The notes below the pieces were generated by a model, which was given only the letters and a program-made list of their open reading frames with translations, ran no database searches and was not told the origin of the DNA. Below, piece by piece: positions 11,511 to 23,469 of a stretch of 64,000 nt of DNA. The position numbers and the translations under genes are program-made. This stretch comes from Gymnothorax reevesii (Eukaryota > Chordata > Actinopteri > Anguilliformes > Muraenidae): the NCBI GenBank assembly GCA_029721435.1, contig CM056580.1, positions 21,708,367 to 21,772,366 on the forward strand. Reading direction: 5' to 3'. Numbering within the stretch: the first letter of the stretch is position 1; every line of letters begins with the position of its first letter.

Positions 11511-13679
11511 TTGCTATTACAAGGCTTGTGGCCACCTCATGGTTCCATCCATGATTTATTTAATGACCTACCCTGTACTGTCCACAAAGTGGGTTTCACC
11601 ACATATGTAGATGTACATACCTATGCCTTTAATTTGCAAATTTGCAGTTGATCCAAACCAATCATTCACAATGATTAAATTATATGTACATTTACTTCAA
11701 ACAGGAAGTGTTTTGGCTGTATGCGCTGTCTTTGTGAATAAAAATGCCAAATCGTTCTTTCTGGAAAATAACATTTTTAGTGTTTCCAAACTTGTGAACA
11801 TTGTTGTGTACTGTATATCAGGACTTTCAGGTTAACCACAACAGCACCATCAGCACAGAGGCGGTTTTGTTGTTTTACTTCTCAGTCTGCTTAGGACAGA
11901 TTGATGGGGCCACAGCTCCTGGTCTTTCGAGCAGACTGCATGAACAGTTCTGTCACAAGAGCAAACGGCTTTGTATTGCAAGCAAACATTTCTCACCCAA
12001 AAGACTCATTTCAGGACCACAGACTACCCCGCTTCCTGACCAAATTCTTAAATTTACTGACATACCTACTGTTAGAAATTCATACCCAATCTCCACATCA
12101 GGAAACACTTGTAAACAATGATGACCGAGTCAATCATATTGATTATTACTACAAAAGGAGTGATACATTATGCAGGTTAACTTTTGCATTTTGCCTTGGT
12201 AATGTACCGCAATATATACAAATGCTTGATCCATTGTTTCCACGTTACTGAAGATCAGTATTTTAGTTTATGAAGATGAGCCAATTGGCTGCACTAAACA
12301 CTATTTTGTGCAGTCTGTGTTATTTCTGTATCTCGACAGAGGCCCCAGTCTACTTCTAGTGAAATGATAAGAAATGATTTATTTGGATGCATAAGTTACC
12401 TGCGTGTTTCAAATAGCGCAGCCAAAGATAAGATAGCTTAGCCCGCATTGGGCAAGTTCCAGAAGTGCACTGCTAATTTATCACTGTCTTACGGCTGAGC
12501 CAGTGGTCGGTGGCTGGTGGGCGGGGTGTATAAAGAGTAAAAAGTGTTAGAAATTTTCTAAACCTGAATGAGCCAAAGCATTCAGACACTGGGGCAAAAA
12601 TTACAGATGGAGAGGCAGGAGTGCCAGAATGGACCATGTCTTGTGCCTGACAACAGTCTTTGGATTGGAACCCATATAACTAGCTGATATCTCACTACTG
12701 AGTCCCTTTTCATTGAGTGTGCTTAATTTTTTCACATTTAAGCCCAGCTGTGATTTGTTAGATACCTAAAATACATGCTGAAAATTGAATATGCTGTCCT
12801 TGACTCTAGTCTTTAGATCAGTGATTTACTACCTGTAACATCTCTGTTGATTTCTATAAGGTTGTTTCCCTTTGAAATTAACATATCCTACCTGCAAAAG
12901 ATCAGAGTACATCAGGAGGATGTAAGGCTTTGTGATGTGTGGTAGCAGTGCATTAGACTACTTAAAAAATTTGTTCTGAGAAAATTTCAGATTGCACTGG
13001 GTGGTAATTTGGAGAGACATAGAATGGAAATAAGTGGGTAAGATTTTAAGGTAAATTTAAAGTAAATTTTAAAATTCAAACACAGTAATTTTGCTGAGAG
13101 GTATTTTTGTTTTACCCTTACAGCACTACGGGCAACTATAGTTGCCCAATGATGTAAGTTATCAAAATCAGAAGCCGCTGAAAACCTATCATGTGGCAAC
13201 TTATTTAAAAGAGCTAACACAGGGATTGTGTTTTCAGGAGTTTGCATAGTCGCAGTGCTGCTCGTTTGGCAGCTGATGGTGGCGCTACACATTATTAGCA
13301 ACAGTGTGACAATTTGGGTGAGACCCTCTGTGACTATTGTTGTTTTTCTTTGTTGTATAATTAACTAAAATAAATTTTAATTGTCGTAAATTGAACCTGA
13401 ACACCTCTGTTGTTATAAAAACATTTATCTGTAACAAAAAATAAAAACATGTTGAGTAATCTACCTAATCTAATTTCCATTATCTCCTAATTTTTGTGAG
13501 CAGTATATTTCCTGTCCTTCAGGGGGAAAACGTCTTTTAAAAAATCTTTATAGGTAAGAAATAAAATGTAAAATTTTTAAATTTATGTATTTAATCATTA
13601 TACCCTTCTGACTAGGAGTATGGTCATGGCTGGGTCAATTCGCAAATTTTGATTTTCAGCTCAAAACCTGTGCAATTTG
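11511..13679. other. Unassigned AT-rich sequence
   Basis: No supported gene. A small palindrome GGGCAACTATAGTTGCCC lies near 13130-13147, next to TTACAGCACTAC, which resembles piggyBac-type ends in fish. A matching opposite end was not found. Confidence 0.35.
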
Positions 13680-13940
13680 ATGTAGCTTCGGGAGCTAGTT
13701 CAGGCAGACAACCCAAGAAATGCCCTCACGTATTCATATTCACAATCCCATGCATATCTGCCATTGCTCCACTCTTCAATCAAGCCAGGCATTGAAGCTG
13801 CTCTCTGACAGAATAAATCCTTGTCTGTTGCTGCCCTCGCTCTCTGCTGCTGGCAACAACGCCTGCTACTGCATTTTTCCTCCTGCTGCCAATTACTATT
13901 CAATTTCCAACACAGCACCTGCCCGTGGGCTCTGAGTATT
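13680..13940 (+). repeat. Unidentified dispersed repeat, copy 1
   Basis: This stretch matches the reverse complement of 23635-23885 in patches, starting with a shared GGCAGACAAC/CAAGA block and continuing through CTGCTCTC and CTGCTGC-rich sequence. Both copies have a short open frame. The family is unknown; it could be a piece of a retroelement ORF or 5' UTR. Confidence 0.5.
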
Positions 13941-15194
13941 GGGGATGAGACTGTATCCTGGCACTCCCTGCGCTTCTCTCCTCAGGCTCAGAAGGGTGCG
14001 TCAGGCACTATCCTAAGACACCATACTCTAATTGTATTTATTCCTTAATTTCACCTTTATTTTTTCAGGGAAAGCCAATTGAGAGCAAGCTCTCTTTTCC
14101 AATGACGCCCTGATTACAACAGTCATGCAATGCAATCAATAATAACATAACATTAATGCACACAGCAATAGTATAACATAATAAATACAAAAGGTATAAC
14201 CTATTAAATATCATTAAAATATCATTAAGACACTAGGTCTTCAGTAGGGCTGAACTGTGAACTTTCACCATGCAAGAATGCTGTTCATGGGACTAGGGCT
14301 ACGACTAAAAATTCACCATTTAAAAACTGAAACTGAATTTCAGTTGAAACATTTAGAGTACATGCAAAACATTTTCAACCCCCATCAAATAAAGACGAGT
14401 TGATTTTCTCAGAATAATGTGTTTCACTGAAATTGAGTCATCTTATAGTCTTGAGAAGCTTTCAGTTCTGTGCCCCAGTCGGGGCATCCTCACGCTTTCA
14501 CAAATACCCAAACACTACAAATAGGCAGCTCCAACTTTCTGAGCGGATCTGAGTTTACAGATAATAGACATGTAGCAGGGTGATGGGAGAATGCAGTCTT
14601 CCGGAGATAAACATAAAGGTCTTCCTGAGATAAACTTTTGAAATGTGTCAGGATGATGAATAGTGAGCTGATATTAAGAGGCTTCAGTCAGAAATTGTAG
14701 ATGAAACAAAGGACCAAATTTACCCCAAACTGCATGGAAATACAAATTTCAACAGAACATAGACTGAGAGATGCTTGACAATGTAGTGTAGTTCAAGAAA
14801 GTGACTTCCAGTGTTCTGCTGGCAGGTTGTTCTTTTGAACCAATGGGGAGAAAAACTATTTATAGAAGCAAAATTGTGTCATTATCCCCCGTCGTTATTA
14901 TATAAATAAATATCACAATCAAGAAAATGTAATGATTTACATGCACTTCCTATATTTGGCTAATGGAGAGAAGCGAGTTACTGTTATTTGTAGAAAGGAC
15001 ATACGCTTAAAAACCACAGGTTTGGCAAGGCATAACATACCTCCATATCAACATTGAGTTCATATTCCACACACTGTATATACACTAAGAAATCAAGTAG
15101 GTTTTATTTTTCTAAGTCTTATATTACTTGTAATTGCTTATAAAGTTCTATTACTAACTCATTTCCTATAAAATTAGGACGCTGTGTAAAATGT
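13941..15194. other. Unassigned sequence with a possible LINE 3' scrap
   Basis: Around 14048-14115, the words CCTTTATTTTTTCAGGGAAAG and CTCTCTTTTCCAATGACGCC resemble a fish retroelement fragment that also appears, more diverged, at 24980-25070. The rest shows nothing I can assign. Confidence 0.35.
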
Positions 15195-15425
15195 ACATGA
15201 AAAAAAAAGCCCCATTCCCTGTTCCAACTTTTTTTAAACTTCACAGGCATTAAATTCGAAATGAGCATATCTTCTTCAAAAACAATAACTTTTCCCAGCT
15301 TCAACATGATGTGTTGTCTTTGTGCTATTTTCAATTAAATATGAATTTTAAATCATTTGCAAATCATTGCATTCTGTTTGATTACATTTTACACAAAGTC
15401 CAACTTGTTTGGAAAAGGGGTTTTA
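15195..15425 (+). mobile_element. Isolated right end of a Tc1-like transposon
   Basis: The order GTTCCAACTTTTTTT, then AATGAGCATAT, then CAAATCATTGCATTCTG and a terminal TTTACACAAAGTCCAACTTG matches the 3' flank plus right inverted repeat seen in the other Tc1 copies of this window (8437-8671). No transposase or left end adjoins it, so it is a fragment. Confidence 0.65.
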
Positions 15426-16530
15426 GTAGATATTATTAAGAAAAAGGGTATCGAATATTTTAAAACCGATATACATTGTAGGCCATGCATTAAATGTTCA
15501 AAAACGCTCACAGTGGTCATCACGACTCGAAAACTGAATCTTATTGTAGATATATGATCACTTTTGACAGGGAAAGCAGGCAGACAAGCACTTTGTAAAT
15601 CTAGCGCACAATTCACAGCAGTCTGTCGTTTGAGTAATGAAGCAGTAATTTGTTGAGATGTGTGAGCGTTGGTCCTTTTGAAGGGTGACGAAATTCTCAG
15701 GAAATTTCTAATGGATGGTTTTTATTGATGCAAAATCACATAAAATGCTTGTATTTACATTGATTTGTTCTCATATGTAAATTTAAATTTTCGGTGTGAG
15801 TGTGTGTGTGTGTGTGGGTGTGGATGTGTGTTTATGTATGCATGGTGCGTCCCTGTAAGGAAAGGATAAGTAATGGTATAGAGTACTTGCACACAAATCA
15901 CACACAACAAGTCTCTCCCTCTTTCCTGTCTCTTTTACTCTGGAAATCTGGAAAAATAATAGACTATATGTGAGGAAAGGACAAATATAATTCTGCTATT
16001 GGAATAAATCACCATCCTTCCTTTCTAGAATGATAATGTCACTCTTTATGTCCCATGGCACATGATAAACAACTAAACTGCATGAAGAATAGATTAATGG
16101 CCAGCGGCCATAACTATGGAACAACCTTTAAACTGGTGAGTATTCATCTAAACAAAAAATAAACATCCCTGGCCCCCCAACTGGATTTCCCATTCAAAAA
16201 AGCCAAACAAGCAAATGAAGTCCTCATTGGTTTAATGTTTGCCTGTCTTTATGCAGTGAGCGCAGTTTAGCCAGCGGATGATATAACTGAACAAATATCA
16301 TTAACAGGATGATTATTTCTTATGTACCTCAGGCTTAAGTTAGTCGGGCATGCGGCCTGGGGAGTTATTGAGTACAATTTAAAAGAGATCTTATCTGCGA
16401 CTAACACTCTCTGACTGACTCTGGGTGGAGGGGGTGTGAGGTATATACAAACCTTCATGTTGATGCATACAGGGCAATTTTGCAGAGTTGAAAACTAAAC
16501 TTTGAAGAAATAAAGGAAAAATAATGAGTG
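15426..16530. other. Unassigned sequence with a TG microsatellite
   Basis: A (TG)n tract lies at about 15794-15830. The remainder is AT-rich with no supported gene. Confidence 0.45.
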
Positions 16531-16634
16531 ATTGTGGGCAGGGCAGGACTGGGAGACTTTTTTAGGCCCGGAGTCAGTCATTCAGCAGGCCACCCTGCCC
16601 ACACGCACGTTTACACCTACACTTATATGCATGG

Positions 16635-16692
16635 GCACGCACGCACGCACACACAGACACAGACACACACACACACACACACACACGCACAG
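16635..16692. repeat. (CA)n microsatellite
   Basis: A run of CACGCACGC followed by CACACA repeats, inside the left end of the hAT element. Confidence 0.95.
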
Positions 16693-17344
16693 TATGTTTG
16701 TAAAAGTATGTTTTTGGCTGATTCAAAACAAAAGTATGTATGTACTCCAATATTGGCATAGTAGACACATGGACACACCATGTGAATCCAATAGTTGCAG
16801 CATTCCTCCATTTCACATATGGGTATAAACCATACAATTAATCATTAGCAGTGAACTCCAGTCCTTCTATCTCCCCTACATACCACTGAAACTTCTCACC
16901 AACATGTATCCCTTAATACAATGGTCACAACACCACAATTGAAATAATGTTATGGTATTATGTTCAAGTGACAAACAAAAACAATTTAGATACCAGCTTA
17001 TATTGCCAGTCAATATACTATGCCAAAATACCATATGCAACAGTGAATAATAAATATAAAAGCCAACAGCAACTTCAACTTATGTGAACTAAGTTGTATT
17101 TTAATGACATTGATCATTGCCAAAATCAGTTCAACTTAGTCAGAAAGGAGTCATTTCCTACATTAACAAGGCTTCAAACATTTTTCAGGCCATGACCTAT
17201 CTGTAGAGGTATTAATCCACCATGATATTTTCACATAAAAAAATAAAAATTATAATAGTCAAAATAAAGTGCTGTAAAATATGACCTAGCCCCCTGCTGT
17301 GACCCATTTAATGGTCTGGACCCCACTCTTTATAAACACTGCCT

Positions 17345-18850
17345 TAAAAGGTCAGCATGCGGCACATCAAAGCACTGGATTCTGCCACCTTGTCGATAAT
17401 GCCATCACTGTCAAGTTCCGTCAATATTTCCTTTTCTGTTGACATCAACAGAAATGCCTCTAGGCGATCCTGGCTCGCGGAGGTCCAAAGTCTGTTCTTC
17501 ACAACTTCAGTGTGCAGAAAGTCCTTTCACAGACCACTTACTGACAAGATCAGCAAGAACTTGTATGCTAGACCAATGACATGTAAGGCATCTGTAAGTA
17601 AGTCGAAATGAGACAGGATGTGATAGCAGCATATGGGAAAGTTCTTACAAGAGGAGCAGCTTTTGTTTTCTAACTGCAGGCCCTCCAGATCCTCAGTGTG
17701 AGCACCCTCTTCTGACAGTTCAGTGACTGTCCTGACTTTATAGCCAAATAAAGGTGGCATCCTCAGTGTCTCCCTCTTGAGTAAGGCTAGTCAGTTCTGC
17801 CTGCAAGGTTGGGATGGTGGCACACTAATCGAATTTGGCCAGGCATTTGCTAAGCTCCCCCAGGGCTGTTTTTGGAAGCCCTTTAGCCCTGATTTCAGGA
17901 AAGTTTCTTGGGTCCATGCAGGCAAAGTCGGAGCAGAGCACTGCACTTGCTGCATAACGACAGTGGATACTGCCTGTGACTGTGTCAAGGATTATGTTAT
18001 GCACTTTGATGTTGTAGTCGCTTTCAACATCCAAACCAGATTCATCTTGTGCCAGTTCACCTGGCATTATTTTCTTTTTTCATCTGCGTCTCTCTGGGAG
18101 GGCAGTCTGGACTTCAACATCGCAGTCACCCAGCTCCTGGAGAGTGCTGTTTGCCCAGTGCACAAACACATCTGCCGCTTCCTTGACACTATCAAAGTCC
18201 CTGGAACAATTTCTCAGGCTGTCTTCTGTTCCCGTTGTTGAAGGTTGGGCAGTTAGTATGTCCATACCACTGGTCTGAAGATATTTTGAGACGGGAGATG
18301 TCACTTCAGATATCCTGAGGAATATCTGTGCTATGAGTATGGTTTCATATCTCAGAAGTGCCTCCACATGTCCTCTGGCTTTGACACGTACAGCAGGCTT
18401 CATCTTGTCATCTTCTTCAATCCTTTTCATTGTGATCACCAGATCAATGAAAAGTGCATAGTCAGGCTTTCCAAATGAGCCAAAAACTTTGCTCAAGGCT
18501 TGGTCTTTTGCCAACCACTGGGTTTCACCTATTGGAGCAAGCCGTCTCTTTCTCCTGTCTTCACTGACTTTCTCCCACAGGAGCATCCGTCTGTATGAGT
18601 CGCGGATGAAAACTGCTACATCATTTAACAATGAGTGAAGACTCCTGTAGTGTCTGTCAACACAAGGTTGAGCACATGTGCATAACACCATATGTAGACT
18701 TGCTCGGGAGACTCTCCAGTGAGCAACGCAGAAAACCCTTTGTACTGTCCTTGCATGTTAGCAGCTCCATCGGTTGAGTTACCAGCACAGTTTTTGATGT
18801 CGATGCTTACTTTGTCAAGGGTTTTTCTCACTAGCTCTGCAAAGTATGCA
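17345..18850 (-). pseudogene. hAT transposase, catalytic and C-terminal part
   Basis: Minus-strand coding in several frames. From the N-terminal side it shows NSTDGAANMQGQYKG and WCYAHVLNLVLTDTT (the conserved hAT DG...M.G and C..H.L.L blocks), then a helical region of about 200 codons (18080-18691) with GETQWLAKDQAL. The end at 17345-17600 has FLLILSVS followed, in other frames, by KNRLWTSASQDRLEAFLLM, the hATC dimerisation region. Frameshifts occur near 18650, 18070, 17770 and 17527. An intact protein would bind the subterminal repeats and excise the element. This copy cannot make one. Confidence 0.85.
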
Positions 18851-19004
18851 CCAGTTGATTCCTCGCTATCAATGACAACTAGAAGCTGTTATCACTGATG
18901 TTATCATGGATAACATCAGTGGCATACTTCCGGACTGTGGCACACTGGTCCTTGGATGTCAGGTCTTGGGTTGTATCCAGGTAGACTGAAAAAATCCTTG
19001 CCTC

Positions 19005-19325
19005 CCTTTGTTAAAAACCGAAGGAGACCGTGCCTTCCAAACGGTGGCCCCGAAACTGGGGAACGCACTCCCCTTGGACGTGCGAGTTTCTCATTCAGAG
19101 GACTAAATTCTCATTGTGTCGGCTAAAGACACATCTTTTTAGACAAGCCTTTGAATGAGCTAATCTCTGTCTGTTGCACAGTGTTTGTTTATTGCTATAT
19201 TGATAATTGTGTTGTTTTTGTTTTATATGTTCTACGTCTTTGTTTTTACCACTGTGAAGCACTTTGTGATTTCAAGCTGTGAAAGGTGCTATACAAATAA
19301 AGATTTACTTACTTACTTACTTTAC
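19005..19325 (+). mobile_element. Rex1-like LINE, severely 5'-truncated
   Basis: The piece begins with C-terminal ORF2 coding resembling RLWNALP..VR and K.HLFRQAF, then a 3' UTR ending GTGAAGCACTTTGTGATTTC...GGTGCTATACAAATAAA and a tail of TTAC repeats. This tail is characteristic of fish Rex1/Babar-type LINEs. A probable 7-bp duplication, TTGCCTC (18998-19004) and TTACCTC (19326-19332) with one mismatch, flanks it. It splits the hAT transposase. Confidence 0.8.
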
Positions 19326-19332
19326 TTACCTC

Positions 19333-20232
19333 ATCAGCAATAGTGTGCTGGATTAGATTACTGACCGTATCAATGACCTTGTTAACTGTTTGCTTTGAGA
19401 GCAGAGTTACAAAGGACCCCCTTCCTGTACCCCCTCCAGTCTCACGTGCCATCTTCCTCTGCTTAAAGCAGTCATTGATGTTCTCTTGTAGGCAAACATC
19501 ATATTTGCTCAGCAGCGATATCATCTCTAAAAAATTTCCATGGTCCAAGGCCATGTTTTCTTAGCTGTTGGCAGCTTCTTGTTTATCCCCTCTGTAGCTG
19601 AGGCCACGCTTACCAAGCACTTTGACTATGTTGATTACACGTTCCATGACTTGTCTTTTCTTCCGCACTTGTTCTCAGTGTACTGACATCTGCTTCTCAC
19701 TCACTAGGCTACGGATGTGAACCTTGTTAGCCATCAGAAAATACATCTCTGCACTTTGTCTGTGTCACTTGCTCTTTTCATGCTCGTCGATTCTTTGGTG
19801 GACATGCTTCCAAGCCTGCATGCCTCCTTTCACAAAGGCATTATCAGAAGGCTTAGCGAACATAAGACACACAGAACAATAGAGTGAATGAGATGCATCA
19901 CAATGAGTTAGCCATTTTCTATGTATCCCATCCTTGGTGTAAAACACTTTGGGAATGGCTTTCGTGGGATTTTGTAGTGGGTGGTACCGAAAAAATAAAT
20001 CAAAATCTCCAGACTGAGGCAGAGCAGAATAATCAAACAGTCTCTCTGAGTCTGAGTGTCTGTCTGTGTCCTCATCAGTTGGTCTTTCCCTAGCACTGCT
20101 CCCTGGACATCTAATTGTCTTCTCAGTATTCTCAGCATCCTCTGGGAACGCAAGAGCAGCCAACATTATCATTATATTGGTTTCAATAACCAATGTTATC
20201 AATGTCATTTCATAAAAGAATGATATTATCAA
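19333..20232 (-). pseudogene. hAT transposase N-terminal part with TTF-type zinc finger
   Basis: The longest piece (19765-20232) has LFFRYHPLQNPTKAIP and LYCSVCLMFAKPSDNAF, the TTF-type zinc-finger signature of Tip100/ZMYM2-like hAT transposases, which binds DNA. The region continues at 19309-19554 with LEMISLLSKYD. It then joins, across the Rex1-like insertion, to VYLDTTQDLTSKDQ at 18950-19000, around the first catalytic Asp. Stops occur near 19560 and 19680. A possible upstream exon lies at about 20315-20390, ending at a GT donor, with a plausible acceptor near 20140; this intron is inferred only. Confidence 0.8.
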
Positions 20233-20609
20233 ATGTATGTTTTTTGTTCAAATGTCTCATAGCCATAGCCTATTAAACATATACCACTGACACACTCGTA
20301 GATGGCAGTCTGTTCTTTACCTGTCAGTAGCTCTGAGCTGCTACTAGGCTCAACTTCTGAAGCGCCAGAACCTCTGATATCTCCACCTTTGCACAGGAGA
20401 CATTGAAATATATCTTAATATTGATTTTGCAATGGCCAATCACAAAGTTAATAAGCAATGCGCATGGAAGAAAGAATAATAAATGACTCTTCAACTAGCA
20501 AAGCCTACTAGGGCCAAACCTCACAATTAATCGACAGAGGGACAGCCTTATTACACATGGCACATATGCACACATAGCACATGCAAGCTGGCACACACAC
20601 ACAATAGTA

Positions 20610-21426
20610 TACTCAGCCAAAATAAAAACCTAACACTCGTTTGGAGGTAAGGTGAACATGCAAGAAATGAGGTTTTAAATAATGTTTTATTTAATTCTGT
20701 ACTCATTAAAGATGGTGTATCATAAAAATAATGTCCATAATGTAACTTGTTCCACCGGAAATGCTACGGAAATGTCCAAGAGTAAAAATGGTAAGTTACA
20801 ACTTGAATAAGAGCAGTGCGCAGGCGATTATGTATGGTTTGGGAAGTCACACGACCTCTAAACAATTCATTCCTAGTGGATGTTGCAGTGACAAATCGAT
20901 TATGCAAATGACGTAAAACAATTTGTCCGTTTTCTGCTTTTGATGTCACAAGTGGGCTATCAGAACGAGGTCGGTCAGCTGTGGTGCCAGTTTGTTGGAG
21001 ACGTGTCCGAAGATCATGGATAGTCCGTCGACTGCATCCCATAACCTGTGCAACGTCAGTGACGGACGTTTCCGTATTCAGCATGCCAATGGCACATTCA
21101 CGCGGAATGTTTGACAGCCATGGCATTGAAAATCAACAAATAATTAACTGTAAAAACTTGTTTTTCCGAGATGTCACTCTAACCCGCTAACGTGAGCTCA
21201 GTTGCACATCTCTTATATGGTCACGTGACTAGGAACACGAGAAAACATGGTTTTAGCTTAAAGTACGCTCGCACGTGTTACGTACCTGTACACGTCGGAG
21301 TTTATGTGCGTCCTGATGTCTTTGACAATGCATTTACCCCTAGTGATAATAAAAATTCTTTTATGAAAAGTTTCAAGAAAACGTTTACAAATTTATGAGT
21401 GTGAAGTTTCTTTTTTTGACTCAGTA
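20610..21426 (-). mobile_element. Short Tc1-like element with both TIRs
   Basis: Ends are TACTCAGCCAAAATAAAAAC on the left and, read inwards from the right, TACTGAGTCAAAAAAAG. Both arms continue to a shared CACTC. TA flanks both sides (20608-20609 and 21427-21428). At 817 bp it is shorter than a full Tc1 and keeps only the first part of a transposase gene, so it is an internally deleted copy. It sits inside the hAT element. Confidence 0.78.
20764..21126 (-). pseudogene. Tc1-like transposase, N-terminal fragment
   Basis: A 120-codon minus-strand frame contains a paired-type DNA-binding region: ECAIGMLNTETSVTDVAQVM and CSRRTIHDLRTRLQQTG, followed by the linker DRPRSDSP and LRHLHNRFVTATST. This matches the two helix-turn-helix units of Tc1-like transposases. 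The catalytic DDE region is missing because the element is deleted internally. The frame itself is open, so a short DNA-binding peptide could in principle be made. Confidence 0.8.
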
Positions 21427-21428
21427 TA

Positions 21429-22362
21429 TGTTTTTGGCATTCCAAACAGAAGTACACATATGGGACCAACAATCTAAGGTTGGAATATACATGGCAATAC
21501 AGTACCACAGCAATCCTCAGCAATATCCACAAGTACACTTGATAGAAGCGAATGAAGGATTTACATAACAAGTAATGCCAAGGCTAAAGCTATACAGTAC
21601 ATAAAACGTCATATCATGTAGAATATCAACTGCTTTGTGTGATAATGTGACTAATATTAAGTTAACATGCCTGTAGCTCGTTGCAAATAGGCACTTGCAG
21701 ACAGACACACAACATATTCCCGAAACATCAGCCTTCACATTAATCAAAACCAAACATTAACAGCTGCAAGAACATTAACACAACCATCCAAGCAAACTGA
21801 CTATTAAGTCAAACAGTAAAAAAAAATCCTTTGTCAATATCTAAAAGTCCAGATAATGTTGCATTTCTGAAAGGCACATATTTGCAAATCTGTGCCTCAT
21901 TGGCAAGTACTTTTTAGAACTGTGTAGCCTACAATATTACCTAACCTAAGTCCAAATCAAATGATTTATCAATTTACTATGAGGAAGGCCTTTGAACACA
22001 CAGAACATGTGCATGCCGCACGCACTGAGACACAAGGCTGACTGTATAATACAGAATGGGAGCATAGCATTGATTCATATTTTAAATAGGTTCATGTATG
22101 TGCCGGGATACATAACAGCAAGTCAGCAACAGACAGCAAACATATTTACATTATGTAGAACCAGTGTTTTGTTTTTTAAGAAAACTTACTAGCAGAGTAA
22201 CGCTGACGGTCTGTTGCTGCCTGATCTTTTTTTTTTGGATGGCTCGGTCATAGCTGGGGAGGAGGGCCTAAATAAACTAATTTTTGGCATTTGGCCAAAA
22301 TTTTTATCTTTTTATCTCTCTCCCTCTCCGCGCCACCCTTCCTCTTTTTAGGGGGTCCATTC
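21429..22362. other. Unassigned 5' region of the hAT element
   Basis: No motif was recognised. The stretch lies between the Tc1 insertion and the MITE, on the 5' side of the transposase, and may be hAT leader sequence. Confidence 0.4.
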
Positions 22363-22365
22363 TCA

Positions 22366-23112
22366 CGGTGAAGGCCCACTACACACGGGAAATCTCTGCA
22401 CTCCTCCGCATCCCATTCATTTTCTATGGCATGCGTGCGTTTTGGTGCGCAGTGCATTCTGGGATACCACCCGATATGAGCCAGGCTCCGGTGCGGGAAA
22501 GTGGGAGGGGACAAAGATGAAATTTTCTGGCCGTATGGAAATGAATACGGTTTCCGTGCTGCGTGAACCAGTCTCTTTCGCTTGAAAATGAGTGGGGGAA
22601 CTTTTAATCTGGGACCAACAACAAGCAGAAATTGTTAGTGACTAGCCAGCTGGCTATCTTATGTCAGTTTTAAATGGTATAAAAAGTTCCTGTGCAAAAG
22701 TTCAGCCGTAGTGAAGTAGAACTAGATACAAATCGCTATTTCACTTATCATAATTCCAACGTTACATTACTGTTCAGTTTAACATCATGAGTGATGCTTT
22801 GAGCTTCATGGCTCACTATCGTAAACAAAGATTTTCAACTAGGCGACATGAACGTATCTTTTCGGGGTATCTGACATGATTAATTTAAATGTATCAGGCC
22901 GTCACAGTTTACATTATTATACTGTTAAATCCATCAACTCTGTATTTCAAACAACAGCATAAAAATCTAAATCCAGCAGGAATGGATTCTGTTTGATGAA
23001 ATATTGTCTGATACGCCCACAAGCTAGCAGACCAGATACGCCCATAAATGAGCAACTCCGCTGGACGGTGCGGATGACATGCGGATTTTCCGTGTGTAGT
23101 GGGGCTTCACCG
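22366..23112. mobile_element. MITE with ~35-bp TIRs inside the hAT element
   Basis: The left end reads CGGTGAAGGCCCACTACACA and the right end, read inwards, CGGTGAAGCCCCACTACACA. The arms pair for about 30 bases with few mismatches. TCA flanks both ends (22363-22365 and 23113-23115), suggesting a 3-bp duplication. No transposase is present. Confidence 0.72.
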
Positions 23113-23469
23113 TCAAGTCGTCCTCCTCTCCTCCCCTCTGCTCTCCTCAGCAGCAGGTACCACACCGACACACACGCGACACACCTCCTCCTCCACACAC
23201 ACGCTGTCTGTGTGGTTGACACGGACTGTTGGGGTGGGTGTTAATCAAAACAAACCAATCTTCTAGTTGTCCTCCTCACATGCTACTGGCCTGAGTGGCC
23301 TCTGATTGGCCTGAAAAAAAAGTCAGACAGCCGACCGGCAGTCTGTAGAAGGGAAAAAAAAAAACCCGACATGCAGGTGGCAGCTGGAAGGCCAGCAGGC
23401 CAAGCACATACCGGCGCTTCGGGAAAATCTCCCGTATCTCCCGTTGGCCAGTCCAGGCCTGATTGTGGG

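Larger units (their letters stand above)
16539..23461 (-). mobile_element. hAT transposon, 6.9 kb, with both ends and 8-bp target duplication
   Basis: The left end is CAGGGCAGGACTGGG and the right end, read inwards, is CAGGCCTGGACTGGCC, a hAT-type inverted repeat. ATTGTGGG occurs immediately outside both ends (16531-16538 and 23462-23469), a perfect 8-bp duplication. Inside on the minus strand lies a transposase relic with a TTF-type zinc finger and a C-terminal dimerisation domain, of the hAT-Tip100/ZMYM2-like kind. Insertions inside are a Rex1-like LINE tail, a Tc1 element (20610-21426) and a MITE (22366-23112). A CA microsatellite lies just inside the left end. Confidence 0.88.

Noticed and set aside
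16528..16837. Several overlapping frames rich in H, T and V/C
   Set aside because: They translate the CA microsatellite and have no protein-like composition outside it.
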